The notes: generated by a model not told the origin, from the letters alone. Shown: positions 1 to 8,139, numbered from the stretch's first letter. The stretch is 64,000 nt of DNA from Pelagibius sp. (GCF_028281305.1 NZ_JANQKD010000016.1:124001-188000); one strand, 5' to 3'. Numbers and translations: made by a program.

Positions 1-45
1 CAGCAGGTGCGCAGAATTGCTGTTCGAAGTATCCTCGATCCGCAT
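1..45 (-). CDS. 5' end of an unidentified gene leaving the window
   Basis: An ATG (CAT at 43-45 on the plus strand) opens a frame that stays open for all 15 codons to the window edge; the peptide begins MRIEDTSNSN. A purine-rich GGGGGAGG ribosome binding site lies five bases upstream of this start, which is why it is called. It is divergent from ppa, with about 230 bp of AT-richer DNA between them. Too little is visible to name a product. Confidence 0.45.
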   Translation of the reverse strand, partial: MRIEDTSNSNSAHLL

Positions 46-274
46 CGCCGCCTCCCCCTTCAGGCCCCGGTATAGGAAACCAGACCTGGCATGGCACCGG
101 ACAAAGGACTCAATATCACATAAAATCTGATAGTTATCGTTGTTTCTTGCGAACCTGTGGCGTCTCATCCTAACAGTTTATTAATAGGGGGACGGCGTTA
201 ACAATTGGTAAAGGTCCCCCTGCCTGCTGCAGGGCAAAAATGGGGCAAATTTCCTGCGGGGAAAGGAGAAAGCT

Positions 275-817
275 TTGGATATCAGCAAGATCCCGGTGGG
301 CCAGAACCCGCCCTGGGACGTTAACGCGATCATCGAGGTCCCGATGGGCAGCGATCCGGTGAAGTACGAGATGGACAAGGATTCCGGCGCGATTTTCGTC
401 GACCGCTTTCTCCACACCGCCATGCACTACCCGTTGAACTACGGCTTCGTGCCCCACACGCTGGCCAACGACGGCGATCCGGTGGACATCCTGGTGGTCA
501 ACAGCGTGCCCGTGATCCCCGGGGCCGTCGTCCGGGTCCGCCCCATCGGGGTGCTGATCATGGAGGACGAGGCCGGCGAGGACGAGAAGTTCCTCTCCGT
601 ACCGGTGGACGATCTGCACCCCTTCTATGCCAACGTCTCGTCCTATCGCGGACTGCCACAGATCCTGCTCGACCAGATCGCGCACTTCTTCGGCCACTAC
701 AAGGACCTGGAGAAGGACAAGTGGGTGACGATCAAGCGCTGGGGCGAGGCCGATGAGGCCAGCAAGCTCATCGTGGAGTCGATTGCCCGGGCGAAAGGCG
801 AGCGCGCGGCATCATGA
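275..817 (+). CDS. ppa: Inorganic pyrophosphatase (soluble, family I)
   Basis: A 180-residue cytoplasmic enzyme that hydrolyses pyrophosphate to two phosphates and so pulls biosynthetic reactions forward. The family I signature DGDPVDI is at residues 66-72 and carries the metal-binding aspartates. The length is normal for bacterial hexameric enzymes. The start is a TTG at 275; GGAG at 265-268 sits six bases upstream, and the peptide beginning MDISKIPVG matches the usual alphaproteobacterial N-terminus. The stop overlaps the start of the next gene (ATGA), so the two are probably translationally coupled. A second, membrane pyrophosphatase (hppA) lies at 53-55 kb. Confidence 0.96.
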   Translation: MDISKIPVGQNPPWDVNAIIEVPMGSDPVKYEMDKDSGAIFVDRFLHTAMHYPLNYGFVPHTLANDGDPVDILVVNSVPVIPGAVVRVRPIGVLIMEDEAGEDEKFLSVPVDDLHPFYANVSSYRGLPQILLDQIAHFFGHYKDLEKDKWVTIKRWGEADEASKLIVESIARAKGERAAS

Positions 818-1848
818 GCCCCGTTGTCGGGCTCCACGAGGACATGCAGGACCGCCTTGCTACGCAGCCGCGGCTCCGTCTCGCCCATCTGCCCACGCCT
901 TTGGAGCCGCTGGAGCGTCTCTCGGCGGACCTTGGCGGGCCGCGGATCCTGGTCAAACGCGACGACTGCACCGGCCTTGGCCTCGGTGGCAACAAGACCC
1001 GCAAGCTGGAATTCCTCTTGGCAGAGGCAGAGGCTCAGGGCGCAGACACGGTCATCACCACCGGCGGCATCCAGTCGAACCACGTGCGCCAGACCGCCGC
1101 GGCGGCCGCAAAGCTGGGCATGGCCTGCGAGCTCGTGCTGACACGGGTCGTCCCCTGGGGCGGACCCGACTATGAGCTGAGCGGCAATATCCAGCTGGAT
1201 CGGCTGTTCGGCGCCAAACTGCATCTTCATGACGGCGATACGGACCGCATCGCAGCCATGGAAAGCCTGGCCGAAAGCCTGCGCCGCAGCGGGCGGAACC
1301 CCTACCTGATTCCCACCGGCGGCTCCAACGCTGTGGGGGCGCTGGGCTACGTGGCGGCGGCGGTCGAACTGGCCGGCCAGCTTGGCAAGGCGGGCGAAAA
1401 GGTTGCCGCGGTGGTCCATGCCTGCTCCAGCGGCGGCACCCAGGCCGGGCTCACCGCCGGCTTCGCCGCCCTCGACCCGGATGTGCGGGTCGTCGGCATC
1501 GACGTCGATGCCAATCCGCCGGCTGTAGCGGCGGAAGTCCGGCGCCTTGCCGGCGAGGTCTGGTCCCAGCTGGACCTGCCCGGCAGCTTTCCGGACGAAA
1601 AGGTGATGCTGCAGCCCGGCTATGCCGGGGCGGCCTACGGCCTGCCCACCGAGGAAATGCGGGATGCGGTTTCGCGCACTGCACGCCTGGAGGGCCTGCT
1701 GCTGGACCCCGTCTACAGCGGCAAGGCCATGGCCGGCCTCATCGGGATGATCAAGGCCGGCGCCTTCGGTTCCGATGAGACCGTGGTCTTCCTCCACACC
1801 GGCGGCATGCCCGCCCTCTTCCCCTACCGTGACGCGCTGGAGGCATGA
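814..1848 (+). CDS. dcyD: PLP-dependent D-cysteine desulfhydrase / ACC deaminase family enzyme
   Basis: A 344-residue fold-type II PLP enzyme of the D-cysteine desulfhydrase/1-aminocyclopropane-1-carboxylate deaminase family, which break C-S or cyclopropane bonds to give a keto acid and ammonia. The PLP lysine is K61 in GGNKTRKLE, substrate-binding GGIQSNH is at 84-90, and a phosphate-binding SSGGTQAG is at 205-212. The ATG overlaps the ppa stop. D-cysteine desulfhydrase is the safer reading because the sequence around 150-200 (PTGGSNAVGALGY) resembles DcyD, but deaminase activity cannot be excluded from sequence alone. The link to ppa is positional only. Confidence 0.8.
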   Translation: MSPVVGLHEDMQDRLATQPRLRLAHLPTPLEPLERLSADLGGPRILVKRDDCTGLGLGGNKTRKLEFLLAEAEAQGADTVITTGGIQSNHVRQTAAAAAKLGMACELVLTRVVPWGGPDYELSGNIQLDRLFGAKLHLHDGDTDRIAAMESLAESLRRSGRNPYLIPTGGSNAVGALGYVAAAVELAGQLGKAGEKVAAVVHACSSGGTQAGLTAGFAALDPDVRVVGIDVDANPPAVAAEVRRLAGEVWSQLDLPGSFPDEKVMLQPGYAGAAYGLPTEEMRDAVSRTARLEGLLLDPVYSGKAMAGLIGMIKAGAFGSDETVVFLHTGGMPALFPYRDALEA

Positions 1849-1955
1849 CTGTGCAGAAGGTATGGGCCCAGATAGTCTCGGCACGTTCTATCGGTTGCAG
1901 AACCCTGCTAGCATGAAGCCATCGCAAGTGGGGAAGACTCACTGGAAGGTAAGGA

Positions 1956-2402
1956 ATGGCCGGAAATCCACGAGCGCTCTTGCTCACTGTCCTCCGGGTC
2001 GGAGTCCTGGCCCTTGTACCCTTGTCCGCAGCCGAGAGTGCCAAACTGCCTCCGGAGAACGAGCGTTTACTGCTCTACCTGCAGACTCTTCAATCCGACA
2101 CGCTGGAGCCTGAGGCAGCAAGAAACCAATGCATCTCGCTGGTTTATCGCGTGCCGGAAAGCGAGTCGCTCCGCGAAATCGCCGCCGGGTTTTTCCAGGA
2201 GCCGACCACCAATTCTTTGGTGGTGTTTTGCGAATTGCTTGTGGAAGCCGTCAGTCGAGGCAGGCTGACTCCTGAGACTGTAAACGAAGCCTTGCGGGGC
2301 CGTGAAAGAGACACACAACTTCACGCAGCGGGAGAACTCTTCCGCGCGCTCCACTTCGTTTACACCGGCCTGGCCGACCCGCTGTCTGAACCGGAGCGCT
2401 GA
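1956..2402 (+). CDS. Small exported protein, first of a tandem paralogous pair
   Basis: 148 residues with an N-terminal signal sequence (hydrophobic residues 8-24, likely cleavage near LSAA at 23-26). I do not recognise a family. The mature part is predicted helical, with cysteines at 59 and 92. The next gene repeats the same pattern with cysteines 33 residues apart and shared motifs (an AG pair, then C-x-x-LVEA), so the two are paralogues. The ATG at 1956 follows GGAAGGTAAGGA. The gap to the downstream gene is one base, indicating an operon. The region has somewhat lower GC than its neighbours, which could hint at acquisition. Confidence 0.7.
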   Translation: MAGNPRALLLTVLRVGVLALVPLSAAESAKLPPENERLLLYLQTLQSDTLEPEAARNQCISLVYRVPESESLREIAAGFFQEPTTNSLVVFCELLVEAVSRGRLTPETVNEALRGRERDTQLHAAGELFRALHFVYTGLADPLSEPER

Positions 2403-2403
2403 G

Positions 2404-2904
2404 ATGATCCACGCTGCCGGTGCAGGGGGATTTCCTCTTGTACAGATACGCAATGCCGCTGTCGTTCTGCAGGCTGCCGGCATTCTGGGCAGTTGCACTA
2501 CGAGGGACGATGGGCCCTCTGCGGGCCCAGAGAGCGCCGCGAGAGGTGACCTCAACTATGTACTGAACGACCTCCGCCTCAATCCGCAGCATCGCGAGGC
2601 CGCCGATGCCTACTGCAGGGTCGTGTTCCGCAACGATCCTGGCGATGATCGCGTCACCCCGCTTCTTGCGGGACTCCTCAATGTGGAGGAAACAAAAGCA
2701 CAGCAGACTCTCTGCCTGGCTCTAGTTGAAGCCACTGCGGCTGGTGACCTCGACGAAAACGAGATGTCGGGCTTTCAGGAACAGAGCGGCCCCAACTTCG
2801 TTCAGCTCGGAACCCTGTTGCGGAAGGTGCTGGCGGCGCACCTGCGTCTTCAGGGGCAGACCGCGTTTCAGACCGAAGTCTCCCCAGCCGCCAAAGCCGG
2901 CTGA
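2404..2904 (+). CDS. Small exported protein, probable lipoprotein, second of the tandem pair
   Basis: 166 residues from the ATG at 2404, chosen because GGAG (2393-2396) is seven bases upstream and the longer frame from 2302 only overlaps the preceding gene. A hydrophobic stretch ends in LGSC (C31), a passable lipobox, so it may be lipid-anchored. Residues 48-125 align with residues 36-113 of the upstream protein: Tyr/Leu-rich helix, cysteine (C71), AG, second cysteine (C104) followed by LALVEA. No known domain is recognised. The two genes look like a duplication whose products could act together in the periplasm; function unknown. Confidence 0.65.
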   Translation: MIHAAGAGGFPLVQIRNAAVVLQAAGILGSCTTRDDGPSAGPESAARGDLNYVLNDLRLNPQHREAADAYCRVVFRNDPGDDRVTPLLAGLLNVEETKAQQTLCLALVEATAAGDLDENEMSGFQEQSGPNFVQLGTLLRKVLAAHLRLQGQTAFQTEVSPAAKAG

Positions 2905-2957
2905 TCTCTTGAACTGCGCGATGGCGCCGGTCAGCGCGGCGGTGCAAAGATAGCGCC

Positions 2958-3956
2958 GTGCTTTGGGATCTTCTGATCAATGGACCGGGCGTCACCGCAG
3001 CGCCCGTCCTCGCCGTCCTCCTGCTTGCCATGGTGATCGACCTGGTCGCCGGCGACCCGCGCTGGCTGTATCGCCTGGTTCCCCACCCGGTGGTGCTGAT
3101 CGGCCATGTGATCGGCATGCTGGACCGGGTGCTCAATCGGCAGACCCTGCCCCGCGGCCGCCGCATTGCGCAGGGGGTTCTTTGCACCGCTGTCGTGGTC
3201 GGATCGTTCGGCGCTCTGGGCGCAGCGATCCACCACCTGCTCGCGGACCTGCCGTTCGGCTGGGTGCTTGAAGCAATCCTGGCCAGCAGCCTGCTGGCCT
3301 TCCGCGGGCTCTACGATGCGGTTCGCGCGGTCGCGGCGGGGCTGGCGGAAAGCCTTGCGGCCGGCCGCGAGGCCGTGAGGCACATCGTCGGCCGTGATCC
3401 CGAGACCCTCGATGAGGCGGCCGTGGCCCGCGCGGCAGCGGAGTCTGCGGCTGAAAACTTCTCCGATGGTTTTGTGGCACCGGTGTTCTGGTTCCTGGTC
3501 CTGGGACTGCCGGGGCTGCTGGCCTACAAGGCCATCAACACCTTGGACAGCATGATCGGCCACCGCAGCGCCCGCTACGAGGCCTTCGGCAAGGCTTCGG
3601 CCAAGCTGGATGATGCGGCAAACCTGGTCCCCGCGCGCCTGGCAGGTTTGCTGATGGTCGCCGCCGCGCTGGTCCTGCCCAAGGCAAGCGCCGGGGCTGG
3701 CTGGCGCACCATGCTGCGCGATGCCCCGCGACACCGCTCGCCCAACGCCGGCTGGCAGGAAGCGGCGCTGGCGGGGGCCCTGGGGCTCGCCCTGGCCGGT
3801 CCGCGGGTCTACGGCGGGCATACGGTGGAGGATAGCTGGATGGGCGACGGCCGCCGGGACATGACGGCCGATGACCTGGGGCGGGTGCTCGACCTCTACC
3901 TGACTGCCGGAGCCCTTCTGTTCGGCGGCGTCATCGCGGCGCTGCTCCTGGTCTGA
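2958..3956 (+). CDS. cobD: Adenosylcobinamide-phosphate synthase CobD/CbiB
   Basis: A 332-residue inner-membrane protein that attaches the aminopropanol arm to adenosylcobyrate late in cobalamin synthesis. Family landmarks are present: DLVAGDPR (28-35), HPVVLIG (43-49), the ESAAENFSDGF block and NTLDSMIGH, with several hydrophobic segments. The start is a GTG at 2958 without an obvious ribosome binding site, so it is less certain. It converges with cobP on the other strand, so the cobalamin genes here are not one transcript. Confidence 0.93.
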   Translation: MLWDLLINGPGVTAAPVLAVLLLAMVIDLVAGDPRWLYRLVPHPVVLIGHVIGMLDRVLNRQTLPRGRRIAQGVLCTAVVVGSFGALGAAIHHLLADLPFGWVLEAILASSLLAFRGLYDAVRAVAAGLAESLAAGREAVRHIVGRDPETLDEAAVARAAAESAAENFSDGFVAPVFWFLVLGLPGLLAYKAINTLDSMIGHRSARYEAFGKASAKLDDAANLVPARLAGLLMVAAALVLPKASAGAGWRTMLRDAPRHRSPNAGWQEAALAGALGLALAGPRVYGGHTVEDSWMGDGRRDMTADDLGRVLDLYLTAGALLFGGVIAALLLV

Positions 3957-3983
3957 CGGCGCAGGTCCCGGGCAGCACCCGCT

Positions 3984-4517
3984 TCAGGCCGGCGCCTTCA
4001 TCACCAGCGGCAACCCGGCAGCCACGAAAACCACGGACTGGGCCGCTGTGGCCGCCGCTTGGTTGAGCCGGCCCGCCGCATCGCGAAAGCGCCGTGCGAG
4101 GGCATTCTCGGGCACAATGCCCAGGCCGACCTCGTTGGAGACGAAAACCACCGGACCATCGAGGCCGGGAAGCGCCGCAATCAGTTTTTCACATTCATTT
4201 TCAACATCAAGATCGGCCAGCAAGATATTGGTCAGCCAAAGAGTGAGGCAGTCGACCAAGATGGTGGCATCGGGCTTTGCCGCCGCGGCCAGGGCCCCGG
4301 TCAGATCCAACGGGGCCTCACGCGTTTGCCAGCGACCACCCCGGCGGCGCTGGTGCTCGGCAATGCGGGCCGCCATTTCCGCATCCCCCGCCGTGGCCGT
4401 GGCCAGGTAGACCCAGGGGCCGGCCTGGGTTTCGACGAGGCCCTCGGCGTAGCGCGACTTGCCCGACCGGGCGCCGCCAAGCACCAGTGTCACTGGCGGA
4501 AGTGGAAGAGAGGTCAT
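3984..4517 (-). CDS. cobP: Bifunctional adenosylcobinamide kinase / cobinamide-phosphate guanylyltransferase
   Basis: 177 residues from the ATG at 4517, chosen because the protein then begins just before the first beta strand and P-loop, as in the family; an upstream in-frame ATG at 4604 would add 29 non-conserved residues. The P-loop GGARSGKSR is at residues 14-22, with the family blocks VDCLTLWLTN and VSNEVGLGIVP downstream. The enzyme phosphorylates adenosylcobinamide and transfers GMP to make AdoCbi-GDP in the nucleotide-loop pathway. The tail of the gene faces cobD 27 bp away. No recognisable cobalamin riboswitch was found in its leader. Confidence 0.93.
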   Translation of the reverse strand: MTSLPLPPVTLVLGGARSGKSRYAEGLVETQAGPWVYLATATAGDAEMAARIAEHQRRRGGRWQTREAPLDLTGALAAAAKPDATILVDCLTLWLTNILLADLDVENECEKLIAALPGLDGPVVFVSNEVGLGIVPENALARRFRDAAGRLNQAAATAAQSVVFVAAGLPLVMKAPA

Positions 4518-4666
4518 AGTCTTGAAGCTGTGGCTGGGATTCGCGAAAGTGCTGGCCGCAAACTTAGTGGGATGCCGGGGTGAGAGACAGCCCAAATGCA
4601 GCATCCTGCGGCCCTCGGCGGCCTCAGGGTTCTCGCAGTCCCATCAAGGAACACGTCGGGCAGAGC

Positions 4667-4694
4667 GCTGTCACATGAGAGCTGTCACATGAGA
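4667..4694. repeat. Perfect 14-bp tandem repeat in a divergent intergenic region
   Basis: GCTGTCACATGAGA occurs twice head to tail (4667-4680 and 4681-4694) and a third copy starts (GC) before diverging. It lies between the divergent cobP and the crystallin-like secreted protein gene, about 80 bp upstream of the latter. Two identical sites 14 bp apart could bind a regulator, or the repeat may be a simple duplication. Confidence 0.75.
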
Positions 4695-4771
4695 GCAGCC
4701 AGAGAACCTATGGCGGACAAAGACTGTCAATCCATCGAAGTTGGCAAACCGCCGAAGTTGGGGGTCGTTGT

Positions 4772-6337
4772 ATGAGAGTTCTTGGTACTGGAAGATCAAA
4801 TGCGCACGGAAGACGGGCAACGCTGAAGGAGTGTTGCCTGGCGGCCGTCGCAGTGTCCTGCCTGGCGCCGGGTGTGGCTGCCGTCCAGGAAGCCGCGGCC
4901 CAGGAAGCCGCAGCCGGAGCGGCCGGCGCGACGTTTTTCACCGGGTCTGGTTTCAGCGGGCAGTCAAAAACCCTGACCCTCGCGCCTGACGCGCCTTATC
5001 AGGCCATCCCCTTCGTCGGTGACGAGCTCAACGAAAAAATCGCCTCGATGAAGGTCGACCCCGGCCTCGGTGTGATTCTGTTCCAGCGCCCGTACTTTGC
5101 CAGCCGCGACGACGTTTGCGGCCGGAACTTGGGGACCCGCGAAAACCCGCGCGCTTGGTGGCTCGGCCGGACCGCCGACTTCGAACCGCCGCGCGCCGCG
5201 GTAGGCGCTGGGACCTACGAAGCAGCCGAGATGCAGGATGACGACTATTCGTCACTGATCGCCTATCGGCGGGAGTTGGGACCGCCCCCGGGCTTCCTGC
5301 TGCTGGAGCGCCGAAGCTTTTACAATCGCGCCTGCGAGCGCTCTGACGAACAAAGCTACTTCAACCGCCTGTTCGTCCCGATCCCCAATCCGCCGCAGCG
5401 CGAAGCCTGCACCGACCTCTCGCAGCCGGCAAGCAGCCACGGCGCGGGTGCCGATGCCCCGCGCTTCGTGCGCCTGAGCGAGGCGATCGCCCTCTTCCCC
5501 GAAAACTTCGATACCCGCTACCAGGGGGTCGACCACCGCTTCACCGCGACCATTTTTGACGGTCCCGGCTGCAGCGGCACCTCCATAACCTTGACAAGCC
5601 AGAAGGACGGCCGCCCTGCGCGCCATAAGCTCAAGGACTTCGATTTCGACCGCCGGGCCAAATCCGTTTTGATCCGATATCAGCGCGGCCCGCTCGATCC
5701 TTATCTTGAGGCCGCTCAGGTCGCCTCCACGGCACCGGCGGCGAGCGGCAGCCTGGCGCCGAGCACCCCGGCCCCACAGACCCCGGCCGTCAATCAGGCG
5801 CCCGCCAGCGGCGGGCTGCAGCCGACACCGCCCCCGGCAGCGACACAAGCACAGACAGCGACACAGACCCCGGCGGCACAGACCCCGGCCGCGCCACAAA
5901 CGCCGGCGGCCCCCCAACGCACGCAGCAGCCGCTCGCACAGCCGCCGGGCAGCGGCCTGCAGCCCGCCCCTCCGGGGGCGCCCAGCCAGCCGCCTGCACA
6001 ACCGTCTCAGCAGGCCCTGCAGCCGGCCCCTCAGCCGCAGGTCCAGCCGGCGCCGGTCGCCCCGCCCGCACCGCGAGGGCCGACGACGGCGGCAGAGGAG
6101 ACCTTCCGCTTCCCGGTGCACCAGGTCTATCGCCTGAACTTCTGCATCGACGGCGATAGCGGCTGTGGCGATCCGGCCGCCAATGCCTGGTGCCAGAACA
6201 AAGGCTTCAGCAGTGCGGCACGCTGGGCCCGCGAGGAGAACATCGGCGCGCTCTATCCCACTGTGTTCATCGGCAGCGGCGCGATCTGTGACAAGTTCCT
6301 CTGCGACGGTTTCGAGGAAATCACCTGCCAGCGTTGA
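4772..6337 (+). CDS. Secreted protein with two beta/gamma-crystallin-like motifs, a Pro/Gln-rich linker and a six-Cys tail
   Basis: 521 residues. An N-terminal signal sequence (about 1-37) is followed by a Greek-key-like motif (FFTGSGFSG, 55-63, ending IASMKV at 90-95). A second such motif follows (IFDGPGCSG, 261-269, ending AKSVLIR). Residues about 318-440 are a low-complexity Pro/Ala/Gln/Thr linker. The last 77 residues form a compact module with cysteines at 458, 465, 474, 506, 511 and 519 and the ending FCDGF-like CDGFEEITCQ. Together this suggests an exported, possibly calcium-binding or structural protein. The crystallin reading rests on motif spacing and is moderately supported. The gene stands alone and ends at a terminator at 6372-6403. 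Confidence 0.7.
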   Translation: MRVLGTGRSNAHGRRATLKECCLAAVAVSCLAPGVAAVQEAAAQEAAAGAAGATFFTGSGFSGQSKTLTLAPDAPYQAIPFVGDELNEKIASMKVDPGLGVILFQRPYFASRDDVCGRNLGTRENPRAWWLGRTADFEPPRAAVGAGTYEAAEMQDDDYSSLIAYRRELGPPPGFLLLERRSFYNRACERSDEQSYFNRLFVPIPNPPQREACTDLSQPASSHGAGADAPRFVRLSEAIALFPENFDTRYQGVDHRFTATIFDGPGCSGTSITLTSQKDGRPARHKLKDFDFDRRAKSVLIRYQRGPLDPYLEAAQVASTAPAASGSLAPSTPAPQTPAVNQAPASGGLQPTPPPAATQAQTATQTPAAQTPAAPQTPAAPQRTQQPLAQPPGSGLQPAPPGAPSQPPAQPSQQALQPAPQPQVQPAPVAPPAPRGPTTAAEETFRFPVHQVYRLNFCIDGDSGCGDPAANAWCQNKGFSSAARWAREENIGALYPTVFIGSGAICDKFLCDGFEEITCQR

Positions 6338-6371
6338 GGCTGCCAGAGCGGAGCCTGCAGAAGGGCAAAGA

Positions 6372-6403
6372 AAAGCCCCGGACGCGTGAGCGACCGGGGC
6401 TTT
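6372..6403. terminator. Bidirectional rho-independent terminator
   Basis: A perfect 10-bp stem, AAAGCCCCGG (6372-6381) with CCGGGGCTTT (6394-6403), encloses a 12-base loop. T-rich ends on both strands let it serve the secreted protein gene on the plus strand and the convergent TPR lipoprotein gene on the minus strand. Confidence 0.85.
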
Positions 6404-6423
6404 CGCTTTGAGAGCCTGTCCCG

Positions 6424-7779
6424 CTAGCCGTTGGCCTGGCCGGTGCGCAGCACCAGCAGGGACAGATAATAGGGATCGGACTTCGGTGACCGCTCGACAG
6501 ACCTGAAGTCCTCTTCGGTCGGCGCAGCGGGAGCCGGTGCCAGCTCGGCCTCCGGTTCCTCGATAACCGCGGGCTCAGGCGGTGCCACCGACAGGGGCGG
6601 TGCCACTGACAGGGGCGGCGTCACCGGCAGGGGTGACGTCACGGGCAGGGGCGACGTCATGGGCAGGGGCGACGTCATGGGCAGGGGCTGCGCAGCCGAC
6701 TTAGGCGCCGCCGGGGGCAACTGGGCCAGCAAGGCGCCAGGCTCGAAGTCCGCCCAGGCCGGGGGTTCCAGCAGCCGGGCAACAGCATCGGCGATCACGG
6801 AGAACGGCTCGTCGTCCTCGGTCCGTCCTGGCCGGCCCTGGCTCTGCGGCGATCCGGAACTGGTCTGCTCCCCTTCGCCCGCAGTGCTGGGAACCAGCAG
6901 GGGAATGGGCTGCTCGGGCACAGCGGGCGGCCTGTCGCCGCCATCAGCCGGTCCGCCCTCAAGCGATTCCACCACCACCGGCTTCGGTGCCGGCATGACC
7001 GCCTGCGGCGCGGCGTCGGGCGACCTTGGGGCCGACGGACGCGCTGCGGGGGCCGAACCTGGACCCGGCACGGGCAGTATCGCTGCCGTCGAAGCGTAGG
7101 CGGCTTCCAGGTTTCTGAGCACGGTCTCGTCCACGCCCGGCTCGACCGCCGCCTCCGCAAGCACCTCAATCGCTTCGTCGCGCTGACCGTTCAGGGCCAG
7201 CGAGAGGCCAAGGTTGTTGCGCGCCGACAAGTAGCCAGGGCTGCGCTCAAGGGCGAGGCGGTAGAGATCCTGCGCCGCCTGGTGTTCGCCCGCCTGATCG
7301 CGGATGATGCCAAGGGCGTTGTAAGGGCGCGGGTCCTCGGGATTGGTGACCATGGCCCTGTTGAACTGGACGGCCGCCATGCCGGTTTCGCCGGACTCCA
7401 TGTAGACCTTGCCGAGACTGTAGAGCGCCTCCTGGTGGCCCGGATGTTCCGCCAGGAGGGCCGCGTAGGTCTGCGCGGCCGCGTCGTCGCGGTCCAGGGT
7501 CTGCAACAGGCCAGCAATACGCATCATTGTTTCGGGGTCTTGCGGGTCAATCTCGTGCGCCCGTGCGCAGAGCCCGAGGGCCGTCAGGTACTTGCCCTCC
7601 TCTGCCAGGCGATCGCAGTAGCGCACCATGCGCGCCGCCCGGCTGGCATCGTCCTTGCCAAATCCCGCGGGTGCATAGGCAGGGCCGTTGCCGGCGCTTG
7701 CACAGCCGACAACAAGGCCCGCTAGCCCGATTACCGCCAGCATCCGCAGCAAAGGGCGGCCAGTTGATCCTTGTATCAT
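6424..7779 (-). CDS. TPR-repeat lipoprotein (TadD-like) with a proline-rich repeat tail
   Basis: 451 residues from the ATG at 7779, preferred over 7794 because GCGGAGAAC supplies a ribosome binding site at the right distance. The lipobox VVGC puts the lipidated cysteine at residue 26. About five tetratricopeptide repeats fill residues 40-245, resembling the Tad pilus assembly lipoprotein TadD. The remainder is low complexity and includes six PL-[PS]-[MV]-x-[SP]-type hexapeptides. No other tad gene is in the window, so a pilus role is only suggested by similarity; a general envelope scaffold is equally possible. Confidence 0.75.
   Translation of the reverse strand: MIQGSTGRPLLRMLAVIGLAGLVVGCASAGNGPAYAPAGFGKDDASRAARMVRYCDRLAEEGKYLTALGLCARAHEIDPQDPETMMRIAGLLQTLDRDDAAAQTYAALLAEHPGHQEALYSLGKVYMESGETGMAAVQFNRAMVTNPEDPRPYNALGIIRDQAGEHQAAQDLYRLALERSPGYLSARNNLGLSLALNGQRDEAIEVLAEAAVEPGVDETVLRNLEAAYASTAAILPVPGPGSAPAARPSAPRSPDAAPQAVMPAPKPVVVESLEGGPADGGDRPPAVPEQPIPLLVPSTAGEGEQTSSGSPQSQGRPGRTEDDEPFSVIADAVARLLEPPAWADFEPGALLAQLPPAAPKSAAQPLPMTSPLPMTSPLPVTSPLPVTPPLSVAPPLSVAPPEPAVIEEPEAELAPAPAAPTEEDFRSVERSPKSDPYYLSLLVLRTGQANG
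6590..6697. repeat. 18-bp tandem repeat inside the TPR lipoprotein gene
   Basis: Six consecutive 18-bp units of the form GGCAGGGGCGACGTCATG run from 6590 to 6697. Two units (6644-6661 and 6662-6679) are identical and the outer ones are progressively diverged. Each encodes one proline-rich hexapeptide in frame, so changes in copy number would lengthen or shorten the tail without breaking the frame. Confidence 0.85.
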
Positions 7780-8055
7780 CCCGGTTCTCCGCATCGTGGG
7801 GCGGTGGCGCCAGAGAACCCCGTGCGGGCCCTGGACCGGTCGCCCCTCTCCTGTTCGACCAAAAAAGAAACCGGGATAAGTCTAGATTCAGGTGCTTAAG
7901 GGAAGGCTAAGGCATTCAAAACATTTGAAGGAACCGCCTTTGCCGCCTCTCAGCCGTGAAAACAGCAAAAGAAATGAATTGTGGTAAAACTCATTCTTAA
8001 TTGCTTTGTGGAATCCTAGGCTTGTTGACAAGTAGTCGATAGGAAGCAAAGCAAG

Positions 8056-8139
8056 ATGCTTTTACGTCTCATTCTCTTCACCTACTTCGCCCTCTGGGGC
8101 CTCTCCAGCCTGATCGAGGCGCCGATCGTCGCCTCCTGA
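8056..8139 (+). CDS. Possible 27-residue hydrophobic miniprotein
   Basis: An ATG at 8056 opens 27 codons ending in TGA: a mostly hydrophobic peptide (MLLRLILFTYFALWG at the N-terminus) with one arginine and one glutamate, shaped like a single membrane helix. AGGA lies 11 bases upstream, which is far. A TTGACA at 8025-8030 precedes it, but no good -10 box was seen. It is too short to judge from composition, so it is offered as a candidate only. Confidence 0.3.
   Translation: MLLRLILFTYFALWGLSSLIEAPIVAS

Noticed and set aside
697-1884. Long minus-strand open frame across the desulfhydrase gene
   Set aside because: It is a shadow of the clearly conserved plus-strand gene and has a low-complexity, unrecognisable translation. 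Similar long shadows at 9922-11226 and 24910-26691 were rejected for the same reason.
4518-4700. Cobalamin riboswitch upstream of cobP
   Set aside because: The minus-strand leader lacks the conserved B12 box and core blocks; only weak partial matches were seen.
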